Assembly: GCA_910584195.1 (NCBI GenBank)
Contig: CAJTYV010000001.1
Span: 111,307-175,306 of the forward strand
DNA from: an uncultured Ruminococcus sp.
GTDB taxonomy: Bacteria; Bacillota; Clostridia; Oscillospirales; Ruminococcaceae
Direction of reading: 5' to 3'
Length of the DNA stretch: 64,000 nt
The translations under genes were made by a program, and so were the position numbers. The notes under the pieces are model-generated. The model worked only from the letters and a program-made list of their open reading frames with translations. It was not told the origin of the DNA and made no database searches. Below are positions 25,263-34,515 of this stretch, one piece after another (the first letter of the stretch is position 1; every line of letters begins with the position of its first letter).

Positions 25263-25694
25263 TCATAGCTCCGCCATAGCCTGAACCGCAAGATAATAAC
25301 TCATAAAGCCAAATCCGCATATACTTCCCCTGCAAACAGGCGCAATAACAGATTTCGCTCTGAACTCCTCACGCGCATCAATATTGCTTATATGCACCTC
25401 TATAACGGGTATTTTTATAGCTGCAATGGCGTCCCTGATAGCGTAGCTGTAGTGCGTATATGCTCCGGCATTTATGATAACGCCGTCAAAAGCGGTGCGT
25501 GCGGCATGAAGCTTATCAATGATAGCGCCCTCATGGTTGGATTGAAATATCTCGCATTCCAGACCATTTTCCTTTGCGCGGTCAACTATGTTGTGATTAA
25601 GAACGTCAATACCGGCGCTGCCGTATACGCCCGGTTCGCGTTCTCCGAGAAGATTAAGATTCGGACCATGAATTACCAATATTTTTTTTATCAT
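25263..25694 (-). CDS. aroQ: 3-dehydroquinate dehydratase, type II
   Basis: 143 residues, normal for the type II enzyme. It opens with the signature KKILVIHGPNLNLLGERE and YGSAGI around the catalytic tyrosine, and includes IINAGAYTHYSYAIRDA and EVHISNI. It dehydrates 3-dehydroquinate in the shikimate pathway for aromatic amino acids. It is alone among aro genes here and is translationally linked to the M24 peptidase. Confidence 0.95.
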   Translation of the reverse strand: MIKKILVIHGPNLNLLGEREPGVYGSAGIDVLNHNIVDRAKENGLECEIFQSNHEGAIIDKLHAARTAFDGVIINAGAYTHYSYAIRDAIAAIKIPVIEVHISNIDAREEFRAKSVIAPVCRGSICGFGFMSYYLAVQAMAEL

Positions 25695-25794
25695 ATGAAA
25701 CTCCTTAATACATAAACGCAGACACAGTAAGCCGTCTGCTTGTTAAAAATTGAAAGTTGACTTTTAAAACTCTGTATATATCCGAAAAATAATG

Positions 25795-25820
25795 AAAAAG
25801 CGGACGAATCCGTCCGCTTT
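25795..25820 (-). terminator. Terminator after rpsU
   Basis: On the minus strand AAGCGGACG, loop, CGTCCGCTTTTTC forms a nine-base stem followed by T residues, 20 bases after the rpsU stop. Confidence 0.85.
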
Positions 25821-25839
25821 TATTCCATATACAGTAAGA

Positions 25840-26013
25840 TCAATACTTACGCTTACGAGCTGCCTCAGACTTCTTCTTGCGCTTTACCGAAGGCTTCTCA
25901 TAGTGTTCTCTCTTACGTACCTCAGCAATTACGCCGTCCTTAGCACATGATCTCTTAAATCTTTTAAGAGCTGTGTCAAGAGACTCATTCTTGCCAACGC
26001 GAACTTCTGCCAT
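25840..26013 (-). CDS. rpsU: 30S ribosomal protein S21
   Basis: A 57-residue protein: MAEVRVGKNESLDTALKRFK at the start, RSCAKDGVIAEVRKREHYEK in the middle and a very basic end (KRKKKSEAARKRKY), the full-length S21 pattern. AGGGAGGG lies about ten bases before the ATG. S21 assists mRNA binding on the small subunit. A consensus promoter and a strong terminator bound it as a single-gene unit. Confidence 0.97.
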   Translation of the reverse strand: MAEVRVGKNESLDTALKRFKRSCAKDGVIAEVRKREHYEKPSVKRKKKSEAARKRKY

Positions 26014-26126
26014 CTATCATTTCCCTCCCTTGTTCAGAGGTTGCCCACAGGAAACCCCGGGCTATATACCAATCACTCATAATGAGTGTTGCTAACAAAT
26101 ACCTCATACATTTACGAATATAATCT

Positions 26127-26155
26127 TATTTTACCATACATTCACATTTATGTCA
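26127..26155 (-). promoter_or_regulatory. Promoter of rpsU
   Basis: On the minus strand TTGACA, 17 bases, TAAAAT. It lies between the leuS stop and rpsU and gives a leader of about 110 bases. Confidence 0.75.
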
Positions 26156-26183
26156 AGTATTTTTTGAGGATTTGTAAATTTCG

Positions 26184-28589
26184 TTATTTTGCAACAATAT
26201 TAACAAGTTTATTTGGTACATATATCTGTTTTACAACATTTTTTCCGTCAATAGCTTTCATAATAGCTTCGTCGGACATAGCCATAGCAATAACAGAGTC
26301 CTTATCGGAATCAACAGCAATGCTGAGCTTGGACTTCAGCTTTCCGTTTACCTGAACAACTATCTCGATCGTATCGTCCTTGCAGAGAGCTTCATCATAC
26401 GTTATCCATGGCTGCTCACTGAGAGTCTTTCCAAACGTGATGCTATACAGTTCTTCTGATATATGAGGAGCGAACGGGTAAAGAATGGTAACAAAAGCTC
26501 CCAGTTCTGCTTTAGTAATGCTGCCGGCAGTGTAAATTTCATTAATCAGAGCCATCATAGCAGCAATTGCAGTATTGAACTTCATAGCCTCAATGTCCTC
26601 TGTTACTTTTTTAATGGTCTTATGGAAAGCCGATTTCAGCTTGTCGCTGTAATCATCGACATCTGCCATAATATCACGAAGTCCCCACACTCTGTCGACA
26701 AAACGCTTGCAACCTTTGATGCTTGATTCGCTCCATGGTGCGGCTTTCTCGTAGTCGCCCATAAAGAGAACATAAAGTCTGAGAACGTCTGCGCCGTACT
26801 CCTCAACAACATCATTCGGATCAATAACGTTTCCGCGCGATTTGGACATTTTCTCTCCGTCAGGTCCGAGAATGAGTCCTTGTGCGGTTCTTTTTGCATA
26901 AGGCTCAGAGGTCGGCACAAGACCGTTATCATAGAGGAATTTATGCCAAAAACGGCTATAGATCATATGACGGGTAACGTGCTCCATACCGCCGTTGTAC
27001 CAGTCAACGGGCATCCAGTATTCCAAAGCTTCCTTTGAAGCGAATTCATTATCGTTGTGAGGATCGCAATAACGGAGGAAATACCATGAAGAACCTGCCC
27101 ACTGAGGCATTGTATCAGTTTCACGGCGCGCATCCTTTCCGCATTTGGGACATTTACAATTTACAAAACTTTCAATTTTTGCAAGCGGACTTTCTCCGTC
27201 CGTACCCGGCTCGAAATTTTCTACCTCCGGAAGTCTGAGCGGAAGCTCATCATAAGGTACTGCAACCATTCCGCAGCAATCGCAGTGAACTATAGGAATC
27301 GGCTCGCCCCAATAACGCTGACGATTGAACGCCCAGTCCTTCATCTTAAACTGAACGCCCTTTTCACCGCATCCGAGTTTATCAAGTATTTCAAGCGCCT
27401 TATTTACAGCATCCTTTTTATTGGAAATTCCGTTTAATTCGCCCGAATTAACAAGCTCGCCTTCTCCGGTATACGCTTCTTTGGATATATCTCCGCCCTT
27501 TATTACCTCGATTATGTCTATACCGAATTTCTTGGCGAAATCATAGTCTCTTGTATCATGTGCGGGAACCGCCATAATTGCGCCTGTTCCATAACCCATC
27601 ATTACATAGTCTGAAATATAAATTGGAATTTCCTTGCCTGTGATGGGATTTACAGCAGTAAGCCCCTCGATTTTTACTCCCGTCTTATCCTTTACAAGCT
27701 GAGTTCTCTCAAATTCGCTCTTCTTTGCACATTCATTTCTGTAATCGTCCAAAGCCTGAATATTCGCAATAGAATCACGATACTTCTGAATCATTGGGTG
27801 TTCGGGAGCGATTACCATAAAAGTAACGCCGAAAAGCGTATCGGGACGTGTAGTATAAATACGGAGCGTTTCGTCCTGCTCCTTTATCTTAAAATTAACA
27901 AACGCTCCTGTTGACTTTCCAATCCAATTTTCCTGCTGAAGCCGTACATTTGGCAGATAATCAACCTCGTCAAGACCCTGAAGCAGCTTATCGGCATATT
28001 CTGTAATTCGAAGATACCAAACCTCTTTTGTTTTCTGGATAATATCGCTGTGACATACATCGCACTTGCCGCCCTGTGAGTCCTCGTTTGAGAGAACGAC
28101 CTTACAGCTTGGGCAGTAATTTACATTTGTAGTATCACGGAAAACAAGTCCCTTTTCAAACATTTTCAGGAATATCCACTGAGTCCACTTATAATAGTTT
28201 TCCTCTGTCGTATCGACAACTCTTGACCAATCAAATGAAAAACCGACCGTTTTGAGCTGCTGAGTAAATTTCTCTATATTTCTGTCCGTAACTACTCTCG
28301 GGTGAATATTTTCTTTAATAGCCGTATTTTCCGTTGGCAGACCATATGCATCGAAACCAATGGGGAACAGCACGTTATAGCCCTCCATGCGTCTCTTTCT
28401 GCTGACTACCTCTAGTCCGGAATAAGCTTTTATATGTCCTACATGCATGCCATGACCGGAGGGATACGGAAATTCCACAAGAGTATAGAACTTCTTTTTA
28501 CTGCGGTCGTCCGATGCTTTAAAGGTATCGTTTTCTTCCCAGAATTTCTGCCATTTTTTTTCGACAGATTTAAAATCATATTTTGCCAT
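26184..28589 (-). CDS. leuS: Leucyl-tRNA synthetase
   Basis: 801 residues from the ATG at 28589, preceded by AGAGG; a TTG three codons earlier is too close to that site. Motifs in order: the HIGH region PSGHGMHVGHIKAY, a zinc-type knuckle CPSC...CDVC, the CP1 editing core TTRPDTLFGVTFMVIAPEHP, the tRNA-interaction region, and KMSKS in GEKMSKSRGN. It charges tRNA-Leu and edits mischarged isoleucine or norvaline. It ends the long minus-strand housekeeping block. No T-box structure was seen upstream. Confidence 0.97.
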   Translation of the reverse strand: MAKYDFKSVEKKWQKFWEENDTFKASDDRSKKKFYTLVEFPYPSGHGMHVGHIKAYSGLEVVSRKRRMEGYNVLFPIGFDAYGLPTENTAIKENIHPRVVTDRNIEKFTQQLKTVGFSFDWSRVVDTTEENYYKWTQWIFLKMFEKGLVFRDTTNVNYCPSCKVVLSNEDSQGGKCDVCHSDIIQKTKEVWYLRITEYADKLLQGLDEVDYLPNVRLQQENWIGKSTGAFVNFKIKEQDETLRIYTTRPDTLFGVTFMVIAPEHPMIQKYRDSIANIQALDDYRNECAKKSEFERTQLVKDKTGVKIEGLTAVNPITGKEIPIYISDYVMMGYGTGAIMAVPAHDTRDYDFAKKFGIDIIEVIKGGDISKEAYTGEGELVNSGELNGISNKKDAVNKALEILDKLGCGEKGVQFKMKDWAFNRQRYWGEPIPIVHCDCCGMVAVPYDELPLRLPEVENFEPGTDGESPLAKIESFVNCKCPKCGKDARRETDTMPQWAGSSWYFLRYCDPHNDNEFASKEALEYWMPVDWYNGGMEHVTRHMIYSRFWHKFLYDNGLVPTSEPYAKRTAQGLILGPDGEKMSKSRGNVIDPNDVVEEYGADVLRLYVLFMGDYEKAAPWSESSIKGCKRFVDRVWGLRDIMADVDDYSDKLKSAFHKTIKKVTEDIEAMKFNTAIAAMMALINEIYTAGSITKAELGAFVTILYPFAPHISEELYSITFGKTLSEQPWITYDEALCKDDTIEIVVQVNGKLKSKLSIAVDSDKDSVIAMAMSDEAIMKAIDGKNVVKQIYVPNKLVNIVAK

Positions 28590-28716
28590 TATACTCAATC
28601 CTCTTTATGAATTATTTTCAAATCTATGCTTTCAGCGAACAGACGGTTTACGGAATCAATCCGAAAACTTTGTCTGCGGCTTTCCACCGTACAGCCGAAT
28701 ACTTGGAAGTATCCGC

Positions 28717-29082
28717 TCACTTTTTGAAAAGCGTTGATAACTCGCTCCACTTGTTAGTAAAGTGTTCTTTAACATCGCTCTGTAAAAGCAGAAGAACTAT
28801 CGCGCCCGCATCGACTGCCGCTTCTATTAAATATATCAGCGTACCCGGAAGATGCGTTAAGTTATGAGGCAGATTCGTAAGAACCGTAACAGCAAGTATT
28901 GCCGATACGGCAATATTCAAATACTGCAATCCGCTGAACATAGCTGCCGAAGCAATCACAGCGAATATCAGATCGCCGATATTCAAACCGCCGCCTATAA
29001 TCATGTTCAGTATTGATTTAAAAATAAGATACGCTCCGACAATAATAACGTATGTTCTGCCTCTTTCGTTATTAGTTCTCAT
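28717..29082 (-). CDS. Hypothetical membrane protein
   Basis: A 121-residue protein with about four hydrophobic segments (residues about 11-30, 36-53, 56-68 and 78-98) and a soluble C-terminus. GAGGAGGG precedes the ATG, and the first codons overlap the end of rsfS by 11 bases, so translation is coupled to that gene. No family is recognised. Position between rsfS and leuS is a recurrent place for small hypothetical genes in Clostridia and says little about function. Confidence 0.75.
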   Translation of the reverse strand: MRTNNERGRTYVIIVGAYLIFKSILNMIIGGGLNIGDLIFAVIASAAMFSGLQYLNIAVSAILAVTVLTNLPHNLTHLPGTLIYLIEAAVDAGAIVLLLLQSDVKEHFTNKWSELSTLFKK

Positions 29083-29446
29083 TATTTCCCTCCTCGGTCA
29101 GCATTGAGCTGATATCCAGACGCTCTCCGTCAGCCCACAGACCTTCCAGCTTGTAAAAATGACGCGTGTCCTTATAGAACACATGTACTATAATGTCGCC
29201 GTAATCAAGGATTATCCAAGTATTTCCGGTATCAGCCTCGCGTCTCTCGGGTTCGATCCCATGCTGTGAAAGCTGAAATTCAACCTCGTCCGCAAGGGTG
29301 CGCGAATGAGTATTGCTCGTACCGTTCGCAATAACAAAATAATCGGCAAGTATTGTCAGATCGGCAATTTTTATTGCCTGAATATCCTCGCCTCTCTTGC
29401 TGTCAAGAGTTTTAATTATAAGTTCCAATCTTTCATGCTCAGTCAT
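29072..29446 (-). CDS. rsfS: Ribosomal silencing factor RsfS
   Basis: 124 residues from the ATG at 29446, which lies seven bases after AAGGAAG; two earlier starts are too close to that site. The family core is clear: IKIADLTILADYFVIANGTSN, then DTGNTWIILDYGDIIVHVF and YKLEGLWADG. RsfS binds L14 and blocks subunit joining under starvation. It follows the LCP gene without a gap and is part of the nadD-yqeK-LCP-rsfS cluster common in Firmicutes. Confidence 0.95.
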   Translation of the reverse strand: MTEHERLELIIKTLDSKRGEDIQAIKIADLTILADYFVIANGTSNTHSRTLADEVEFQLSQHGIEPERREADTGNTWIILDYGDIIVHVFYKDTRHFYKLEGLWADGERLDISSMLTEEGNNEN

Positions 29447-29448
29447 AT

Positions 29449-30975
29449 TCATTCTTCCTTTCGCCATGGTATAACATTCGGGTCTCGAACAGGCTCTGTA
29501 GCGCTTTCAAGCTCTTCAAGAGTAGCTCCCGTATCATCATACAGTTCGTATTCATAGTCTGTTACAAGCTCAACGATAGACGTATCAGCGCTTGTCATTT
29601 CCGTTTGATATGGTCTGTAATATTTATTAAGCAGATCTATAGTTGCCTGCTTATGAACGGAATACACGGAATAAGCGTTTCCGTCGGCTGCATAAAATCT
29701 TGCATCTTCTCCGGGAACCATATTCACCTGCGCATCCTCCATTGAGATCGTAGATGCAAAATCAGCTATTTTTCCAAGATCTCCTACCGAAAGATCGGTA
29801 TACATCAGATCCTTTTCATAAATCTCCTTGATATAGCTGTAAAGCTTAAGACGCCCCTCGTCCTCAATGATATTCATAAGCTTATTCATCGCCGCAGCCA
29901 TAAAACGTCTTTGGTTCTGCATTCGACCGATATCGCCCGTAAGCCATTCTTTTCTGAATCGCATAAACCATACCGCCTGATCGCCGTTAAGCGTAACATC
30001 GCCCGCCGGAATGACCTTATCGGGTTCGAATACGATCTCATTATCAATATGAATGGGAATTCCGCCAATAATATCTACAATTTCCACAATATCGGGACAA
30101 GTCGTGGTAACGTATGCGTCAATAGGTATTCCGAAGTTTTCCTGAACCGCATTAACGGTACGCTGAATAGGCGGATTTATATTCGGATCGCCCATTGTAT
30201 AGATACTGTTGAACTTACGAGTTACGCTGCTTGTATAGTCGGGAAGACATGTGTCTCTCGGTATCTGAAGAATATTAAGCCTTCCATGACCTATATCGAA
30301 CTGCACTACCCACATAACGTCCGTATTATACTCATCCGGCTCAAAACCAAGAACAAGTATGCTGTACTGCCCCTCGATAAGCTGCGGCAGATCAAGACCA
30401 TCATTAAAATCAATGTTAACGGCGTTCGGATCAATGTTCAAATTATTCTGTATTCCCGACTTATCAAGTTCGCCCTCTTTAGCAGCCGGCTTAAGGTTTT
30501 TGATATAATTGATTATGGAAATATTTCCGCCGCTGTCTCTGTCGGAAAGTATCGGCAAATTAAGAGTAAGCGTAAACGAAAGAACCAAAGCCGCCGCTAC
30601 AGAAACAAATTTAATAAGACCGTTTACCAAAACCGCAGATTTCTTAGACTTTTTTCTATGCTTTCTGCCTTTTGCTTCACGTAACGGTTCGTACATACTT
30701 TTCTTATGAGACTGTACGGAATATCCGGACTTTGGCGGAGCTTCATATCTGCCGTGATATTCTCCCGCATCCGGCTCATGATTACCGTGATGCGGCAACG
30801 GCTCCGCTTCATATTTTCCATGATATTCAGACGATTCCGCTTCGTATTTACCATGATATTCCGAGTGAACCGCTTCGTATCTTCCATGATACGGCTCTTG
30901 TCCTTTATCTGCCTTAACCAATTTTTTCAGCGGCTTCGGTCCATTATCTCCCGAATGAAACTCATTGTTTTTCAT
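29449..30975 (-). CDS. LytR-CpsA-Psr family phosphotransferase with repeated N-terminus
   Basis: 508 residues from the second ATG (30975), six bases after AGAGG. Residues about 29-80 hold five copies of a YHGxYEA-type repeat. A basic stretch (KGRKHRKKSKKS) and a membrane segment (about 113-141) follow. The LCP domain (about 205-400) includes LVLGFEPDE, QIPRDTCLP, GGIPIHID and an arginine-rich RMQNQRRFMAA segment. LCP enzymes attach teichoic-acid-like or other glycopolymers to peptidoglycan. The cytoplasmic repeat is unusual for the family. It lies between yqeK and rsfS. Confidence 0.9.
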   Translation of the reverse strand: MKNNEFHSGDNGPKPLKKLVKADKGQEPYHGRYEAVHSEYHGKYEAESSEYHGKYEAEPLPHHGNHEPDAGEYHGRYEAPPKSGYSVQSHKKSMYEPLREAKGRKHRKKSKKSAVLVNGLIKFVSVAAALVLSFTLTLNLPILSDRDSGGNISIINYIKNLKPAAKEGELDKSGIQNNLNIDPNAVNIDFNDGLDLPQLIEGQYSILVLGFEPDEYNTDVMWVVQFDIGHGRLNILQIPRDTCLPDYTSSVTRKFNSIYTMGDPNINPPIQRTVNAVQENFGIPIDAYVTTTCPDIVEIVDIIGGIPIHIDNEIVFEPDKVIPAGDVTLNGDQAVWFMRFRKEWLTGDIGRMQNQRRFMAAAMNKLMNIIEDEGRLKLYSYIKEIYEKDLMYTDLSVGDLGKIADFASTISMEDAQVNMVPGEDARFYAADGNAYSVYSVHKQATIDLLNKYYRPYQTEMTSADTSIVELVTDYEYELYDDTGATLEELESATEPVRDPNVIPWRKEE

Positions 30976-31124
30976 TTTCATCCTCTTTTCGTTCTGTCGG
31001 TAAAATCGAACTTATACTGAAACGCATAACTTCAATATTATAAATAAGCCAAACTCTGCTGCAAGCGTTTCTAAGCTCTGCTTTCAGCAAAAAGTTTAAT
31101 AAAATTTTACTCAGGAACTTATTG

Positions 31125-31712
31125 CTATTTCTTTTTATCTTCTTTTAACAGCCGTGTATAAAAATTATATCCTTCAACGGTGCAAACCGGTAAAAGTCCA
31201 CCCTTTTTCACTACATTTTTAATGGAGAAATTGAAAGCCTCCAGCATGGCAGCATTCAGATCGCTGTATACAGCTTTTCTCATTTTATCAACATCTTTGT
31301 AGCTTCTGTCCGCGGAAACAAGGTCGCCTAAATAAACTATTTCTTCCAGTCTCGTCATTCCCGCTCTTCCGACTGTATGAAAACGAATAGAATTCAATAT
31401 ATCTATATCCGCAACTCCGAAAACATTTTTTACAAAATACGCTCCTGCAACCGCATGCAGCAGCGAACGAGTCTCAAGCTCCTCACGGCAAACGGAAAAT
31501 CCGCTTTCCGTAACAAGACGCTTCTGTTCCTCCGCCGGCAGCTCCTTGCACACATCATGAAGAAGTCCTGCAAAATAAGCTTTATCGGGATCTTCACCGT
31601 ATTTTTCCGCCAGTTTGCGGCACTCTGATGCAACGTTCAAAGAATGCTGGTATCTCTTTTGTGTGAGATGTTCTTTAAGGTATTTCTTTTTCTCATCGGT
31701 GTTGTAAAACAA
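31125..31712 (-). CDS. yqeK: YqeK-like HD-domain symmetrical dinucleoside tetraphosphatase
   Basis: 195 residues, as usual. The HD-domain ligands appear as KRYQHSLNVASECRKLA, AGLLHDVCKEL, LLHAVAGAYF and IRFHTVGRAGM, with a later LGDLVSADR. Family members hydrolyse diadenosine tetraphosphate to ADP. The gene follows nadD by 14 bases, the standard nadD-yqeK-rsfS order. Confidence 0.92.
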   Translation of the reverse strand: MFYNTDEKKKYLKEHLTQKRYQHSLNVASECRKLAEKYGEDPDKAYFAGLLHDVCKELPAEEQKRLVTESGFSVCREELETRSLLHAVAGAYFVKNVFGVADIDILNSIRFHTVGRAGMTRLEEIVYLGDLVSADRSYKDVDKMRKAVYSDLNAAMLEAFNFSIKNVVKKGGLLPVCTVEGYNFYTRLLKEDKKK

Positions 31713-31726
31713 AAAATCACCTCAAA

Positions 31727-32323
31727 TTAATTTAGATAAATTTTTCTTAATGATATATATTGTACTACATTTTCGTCAAGATAGCAAGAGAAATTTTCAT
31801 TTTTTGCAATTTTTTTTCTGATCTCCGTGGAAGATAACTCTACAGGCAGCGCTTTGCAGATAAATATTTTCCCGAATTTTCGCAGTTCTTCCGCTTTTTT
31901 TTCAAGCCGCTCACGTTCGCCGTTATTTCTTGAAACGACAACAAGATATGATTCTCGGAGTATATTCTCAAAGCAGAGCCACTTATCAAAGCACATGAAC
32001 ATGTCGCTTCCCACAAGCAGAAAAAGCTCGTCATGCGGATAAAGTTTTCGGAACTCCTCAATAGTATATATGGTATAGCTTTTTCGGTCGTTTTTAAGTT
32101 CATAATCACACGGAACAAGACGCTCATGACCATTACACGCAAGAGTCAGCATGTTCATTCTATCCTCGCCGGACGCATATTCATCACTTGAACGGTGCGG
32201 ACTTATCCTCGACGGAACAAGATACACTTTGTCCAAAGCAAGCTCTTCTGCCGCTGATTCTGCCAAATGGATATGCCCGTTATGAACGGGATTGAAGCTT
32301 CCGCCGTATATGCCTATCCTCAT
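31727..32323 (-). CDS. nadD: Nicotinate-nucleotide adenylyltransferase
   Basis: 198 residues. The nucleotidyltransferase motif IYGGSFNPVHNGHIHLAE at the start and SSTEIRKKI near the end are intact. It adenylates nicotinate mononucleotide in NAD synthesis. The start overlaps the yhbY stop by four bases. Confidence 0.96.
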   Translation of the reverse strand: MRIGIYGGSFNPVHNGHIHLAESAAEELALDKVYLVPSRISPHRSSDEYASGEDRMNMLTLACNGHERLVPCDYELKNDRKSYTIYTIEEFRKLYPHDELFLLVGSDMFMCFDKWLCFENILRESYLVVVSRNNGERERLEKKAEELRKFGKIFICKALPVELSSTEIRKKIAKNENFSCYLDENVVQYISLRKIYLN

Positions 32324-32622
32324 TTTGATTTCGGGATATTCTCTATAACAGGCTCTTTTGGATTTCTCTTGAAAAGCACGAATTTACTTCCTATGACCTG
32401 TACTACGTCTGCGCCCGTCTGCTCTGCAACGGCTGACGCAGCTTCTTCTGCGCTCCAGCCTGAGTTGTCAAGAACTCTCAGCTTTATAAGCTCGCGCTTT
32501 CTCAAAGCTTCATTCACTTCCTTGCAAAGCTGTTCGGTAACACCGCCCTTTCCTATTTGAAAAATCGTCTCATATTCCGCTGCGATACCGCGAAGGTATG
32601 CTCGCTGTTTACTTGTAAGCAT
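32320..32622 (-). CDS. yhbY: YhbY-type CRM-domain RNA-binding protein
   Basis: 100 residues from the ATG at 32622, eight bases after AAAGG. It begins MLTSKQRAYLRGIAAEYETI and has the GKGGVTE loop (GxxG RNA-binding motif of CRM domains) and RELIKLRVLDN. The family associates with pre-50S particles. It starts one base after the rdgB stop. Confidence 0.92.
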   Translation of the reverse strand: MLTSKQRAYLRGIAAEYETIFQIGKGGVTEQLCKEVNEALRKRELIKLRVLDNSGWSAEEAASAVAEQTGADVVQVIGSKFVLFKRNPKEPVIENIPKSK

Positions 32623-32623
32623 A

Positions 32624-33202
32624 TTATTCACCTTTCTTTTCCAAACGCATATACAATTCTCTGAGAGCCGCTCCTCTGTGGCTCAGTTCGTTTTTTTCTT
32701 CGGAGGTCATTTCCGCCATTGTTCTGCCGCCGCATATGAATATCGGGTCATAGCCAAAGCCGTTTGCTCCGCGCTCCTCATATCCGATACTTCCCTGACA
32801 TCTGCCGCTTACGGTAAACTCAGTCTCGCCGTCAACGTATGCAATCACACACTCAAAAGCCGCGCCTCTTTTTTCTTCGGGAACGTCCTGCATTTCAGCC
32901 AAAAGCTTTCCGCATTCCTGCCCCTTTGCAGCGTAGCGCGCCGAATAAACTCCCGGTCTGCCGCCGAGCGCGTCAACGCAAAGTCCGCTGTCATCGGCAA
33001 AAACGGGCATTTTCACTCTCTCATAAACCGCTCTTGCCTTGATGAGCGCATTTTCGGCAAAATTTGATCCGTTTTCTTCGGGGTCGCAATTCGCTCCTGC
33101 CTCGCGCTGAGAAATTACTTTTATACCGAGGGGAGAAAGTATCTCTCCTGCCTCGCGAAGTTTATTTTCGTTATTTGTTGCAAACACCATTTTATTCATC
33201 AT
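32624..33202 (-). CDS. rdgB: XTP/dITP pyrophosphatase (RdgB/HAM1)
   Basis: About 192 residues from the first of two adjacent ATGs (33202/33199), preceded by AAAGGTG and overlapping the ftsY end by 11 bases. The longer open frame upstream is inside ftsY and is not used. Motifs: VFATNNENKLREAGEIL, EENGSNFAENALIKA, FADDSGLCVDALGGRPGVYS, GFGYDPIF and SHRGAALREL. It removes deaminated purine triphosphates from the nucleotide pool. Confidence 0.95.
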   Translation of the reverse strand: MMNKMVFATNNENKLREAGEILSPLGIKVISQREAGANCDPEENGSNFAENALIKARAVYERVKMPVFADDSGLCVDALGGRPGVYSARYAAKGQECGKLLAEMQDVPEEKRGAAFECVIAYVDGETEFTVSGRCQGSIGYEERGANGFGYDPIFICGGRTMAEMTSEEKNELSHRGAALRELYMRLEKKGE

Positions 33203-34496
33203 TGTCACCTTTCTTTCCAAAAAGCCTGCTAAAGAAACCTTTCTTTTTCTTCTTTTCGGAAACTGTTTCGGCAACAGATTCTTCTTCGGTTTCGGAAACC
33301 TCCTCAGATACAGCTTCTTCCGCAGCTTCTGTAATTTCCTCTGCCGCGTTTTCCGCTGTGGTTTCGATAATTTTTTCAACTATCTTTTCTTCTTCAATTT
33401 CAAAGATTTCCTCACCGTCTGTTTCTTCCTCAACTTCGATGATTTCCTCAACAACAGCTTCTTCCACAGTCTCAGGAGCTTCCTCAACAACTGCTTCTTC
33501 CTCAGTTTCAGGAACTTCCTCAACAATGGCTTCTTCCTTAGTCTCGGAAACCTCCTCCGATTTTTCTGCTGCTTTGCGCTTAGCTTCGTCAAGGTCAAAG
33601 AGAGCGTCCACAAACATGCGGCTGTCAAACGGCTGCAAATCGTCTATTTTCTCGCCTACTCCAATAAGCTTTACGGGTATGCCAAGTTCATTTTTAATTG
33701 ATATAACAATTCCGCCTTTTGCCGTACCGTCCAGTTTTGTAAGAACTATTCCCGTAATGGGAGCAGTTTCGCTGAAAAGCTTTGCCTGACTTACAGCGTT
33801 TTGTCCGGTAGTAGCGTCAAGAACAAGGAGTATCTCGCGCGAGCTTTCCGCGGCTTTACTGTCGATGATCCGGTTAATTTTTTTAAGCTCCTCCATAAGA
33901 TTCTTCTTATTATGAAGTCTGCCGGCTGTATCTATAACAACAACATCGCATCCGCGCGCTTTTGCCGCTTCAAGCGAATCATACACTACAGCCCCCGGAT
34001 CGCTGCCCTCGGCATGCTTTACAATATCCACTCCGGCACGGTCGGTCCACACCTGTAACTGGTCGATAGCCGCAGCACGAAACGTATCCGCCGCAGCTAC
34101 AAGTACTTTTTTGCCTTCCTGTTTAAACTGATGACAAAGTTTGCCGATAGTCGTTGTTTTTCCTGCACCGTTTACTCCGATGACCATTATAACGGCAGGA
34201 GAAACCGAAAGGTCAAGCCCCGTATCGTCACCCATGATATCCGAAATAACCTCGTGTATAAGCTCCATTATATCGTTGGGATCGGTAATGCCGCGCTCTT
34301 TGACAAGCTTACGTACACGGCTGCAAATCTCAACTGAAGTATCAACGCCGATGTCGCTCATTATCATCTGCTCTTCAAGCTCCTCGAAAAGCTCCTCGTC
34401 TATTTTTGTAAACGAATTAAATACCCGCTGAAGTCCTCCGAGAAAGCTGTCCTTCGTCTTTTTAAGACCCTCTGCGATTTTAGAAAATAATCCCAT
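33192..34496 (-). CDS. ftsY: Signal recognition particle receptor FtsY with acidic C-terminal extension
   Basis: 434 residues from the ATG at 34496, after GGAGG. The NG domain is complete: GVNGAGKTTTIGKL (G1), DTFRAAAIDQL, DTAGRLHNKKNLMEEL, TKLDGTAKGG and GVGEKIDDLQPF. About 125 residues follow that normally are absent: repeated acidic blocks (VVEEAPETVEEAVVEE type) and a basic end (KKKKKGFFSRLFGKKG). In many bacteria an acidic A domain precedes NG; here it follows. FtsY docks SRP-bound ribosomes at the membrane. It follows smc by 19 bases. Confidence 0.95.
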   Translation of the reverse strand: MGLFSKIAEGLKKTKDSFLGGLQRVFNSFTKIDEELFEELEEQMIMSDIGVDTSVEICSRVRKLVKERGITDPNDIMELIHEVISDIMGDDTGLDLSVSPAVIMVIGVNGAGKTTTIGKLCHQFKQEGKKVLVAAADTFRAAAIDQLQVWTDRAGVDIVKHAEGSDPGAVVYDSLEAAKARGCDVVVIDTAGRLHNKKNLMEELKKINRIIDSKAAESSREILLVLDATTGQNAVSQAKLFSETAPITGIVLTKLDGTAKGGIVISIKNELGIPVKLIGVGEKIDDLQPFDSRMFVDALFDLDEAKRKAAEKSEEVSETKEEAIVEEVPETEEEAVVEEAPETVEEAVVEEIIEVEEETDGEEIFEIEEEKIVEKIIETTAENAAEEITEAAEEAVSEEVSETEEESVAETVSEKKKKKGFFSRLFGKKGDNDE

Positions 34497-34515
34497 AATT
34501 TCCTCCATTTATGGT

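Noticed and set aside
28590..28716. T-box leader in front of leuS
   Set aside because: No specifier loop or conserved T-box sequence could be seen; the gap is short and leuS is probably read from the upstream operon.
29911..30684. Plus-strand open frame (257 codons) opposite the LCP gene
   Set aside because: Antisense shadow of a well-supported gene; composition is not protein-like and no start signal precedes it.
33064..33789. Plus-strand Ser-rich open frame opposite rdgB and ftsY
   Set aside because: The Ser runs are the complement of the acidic Glu repeats in the FtsY tail.
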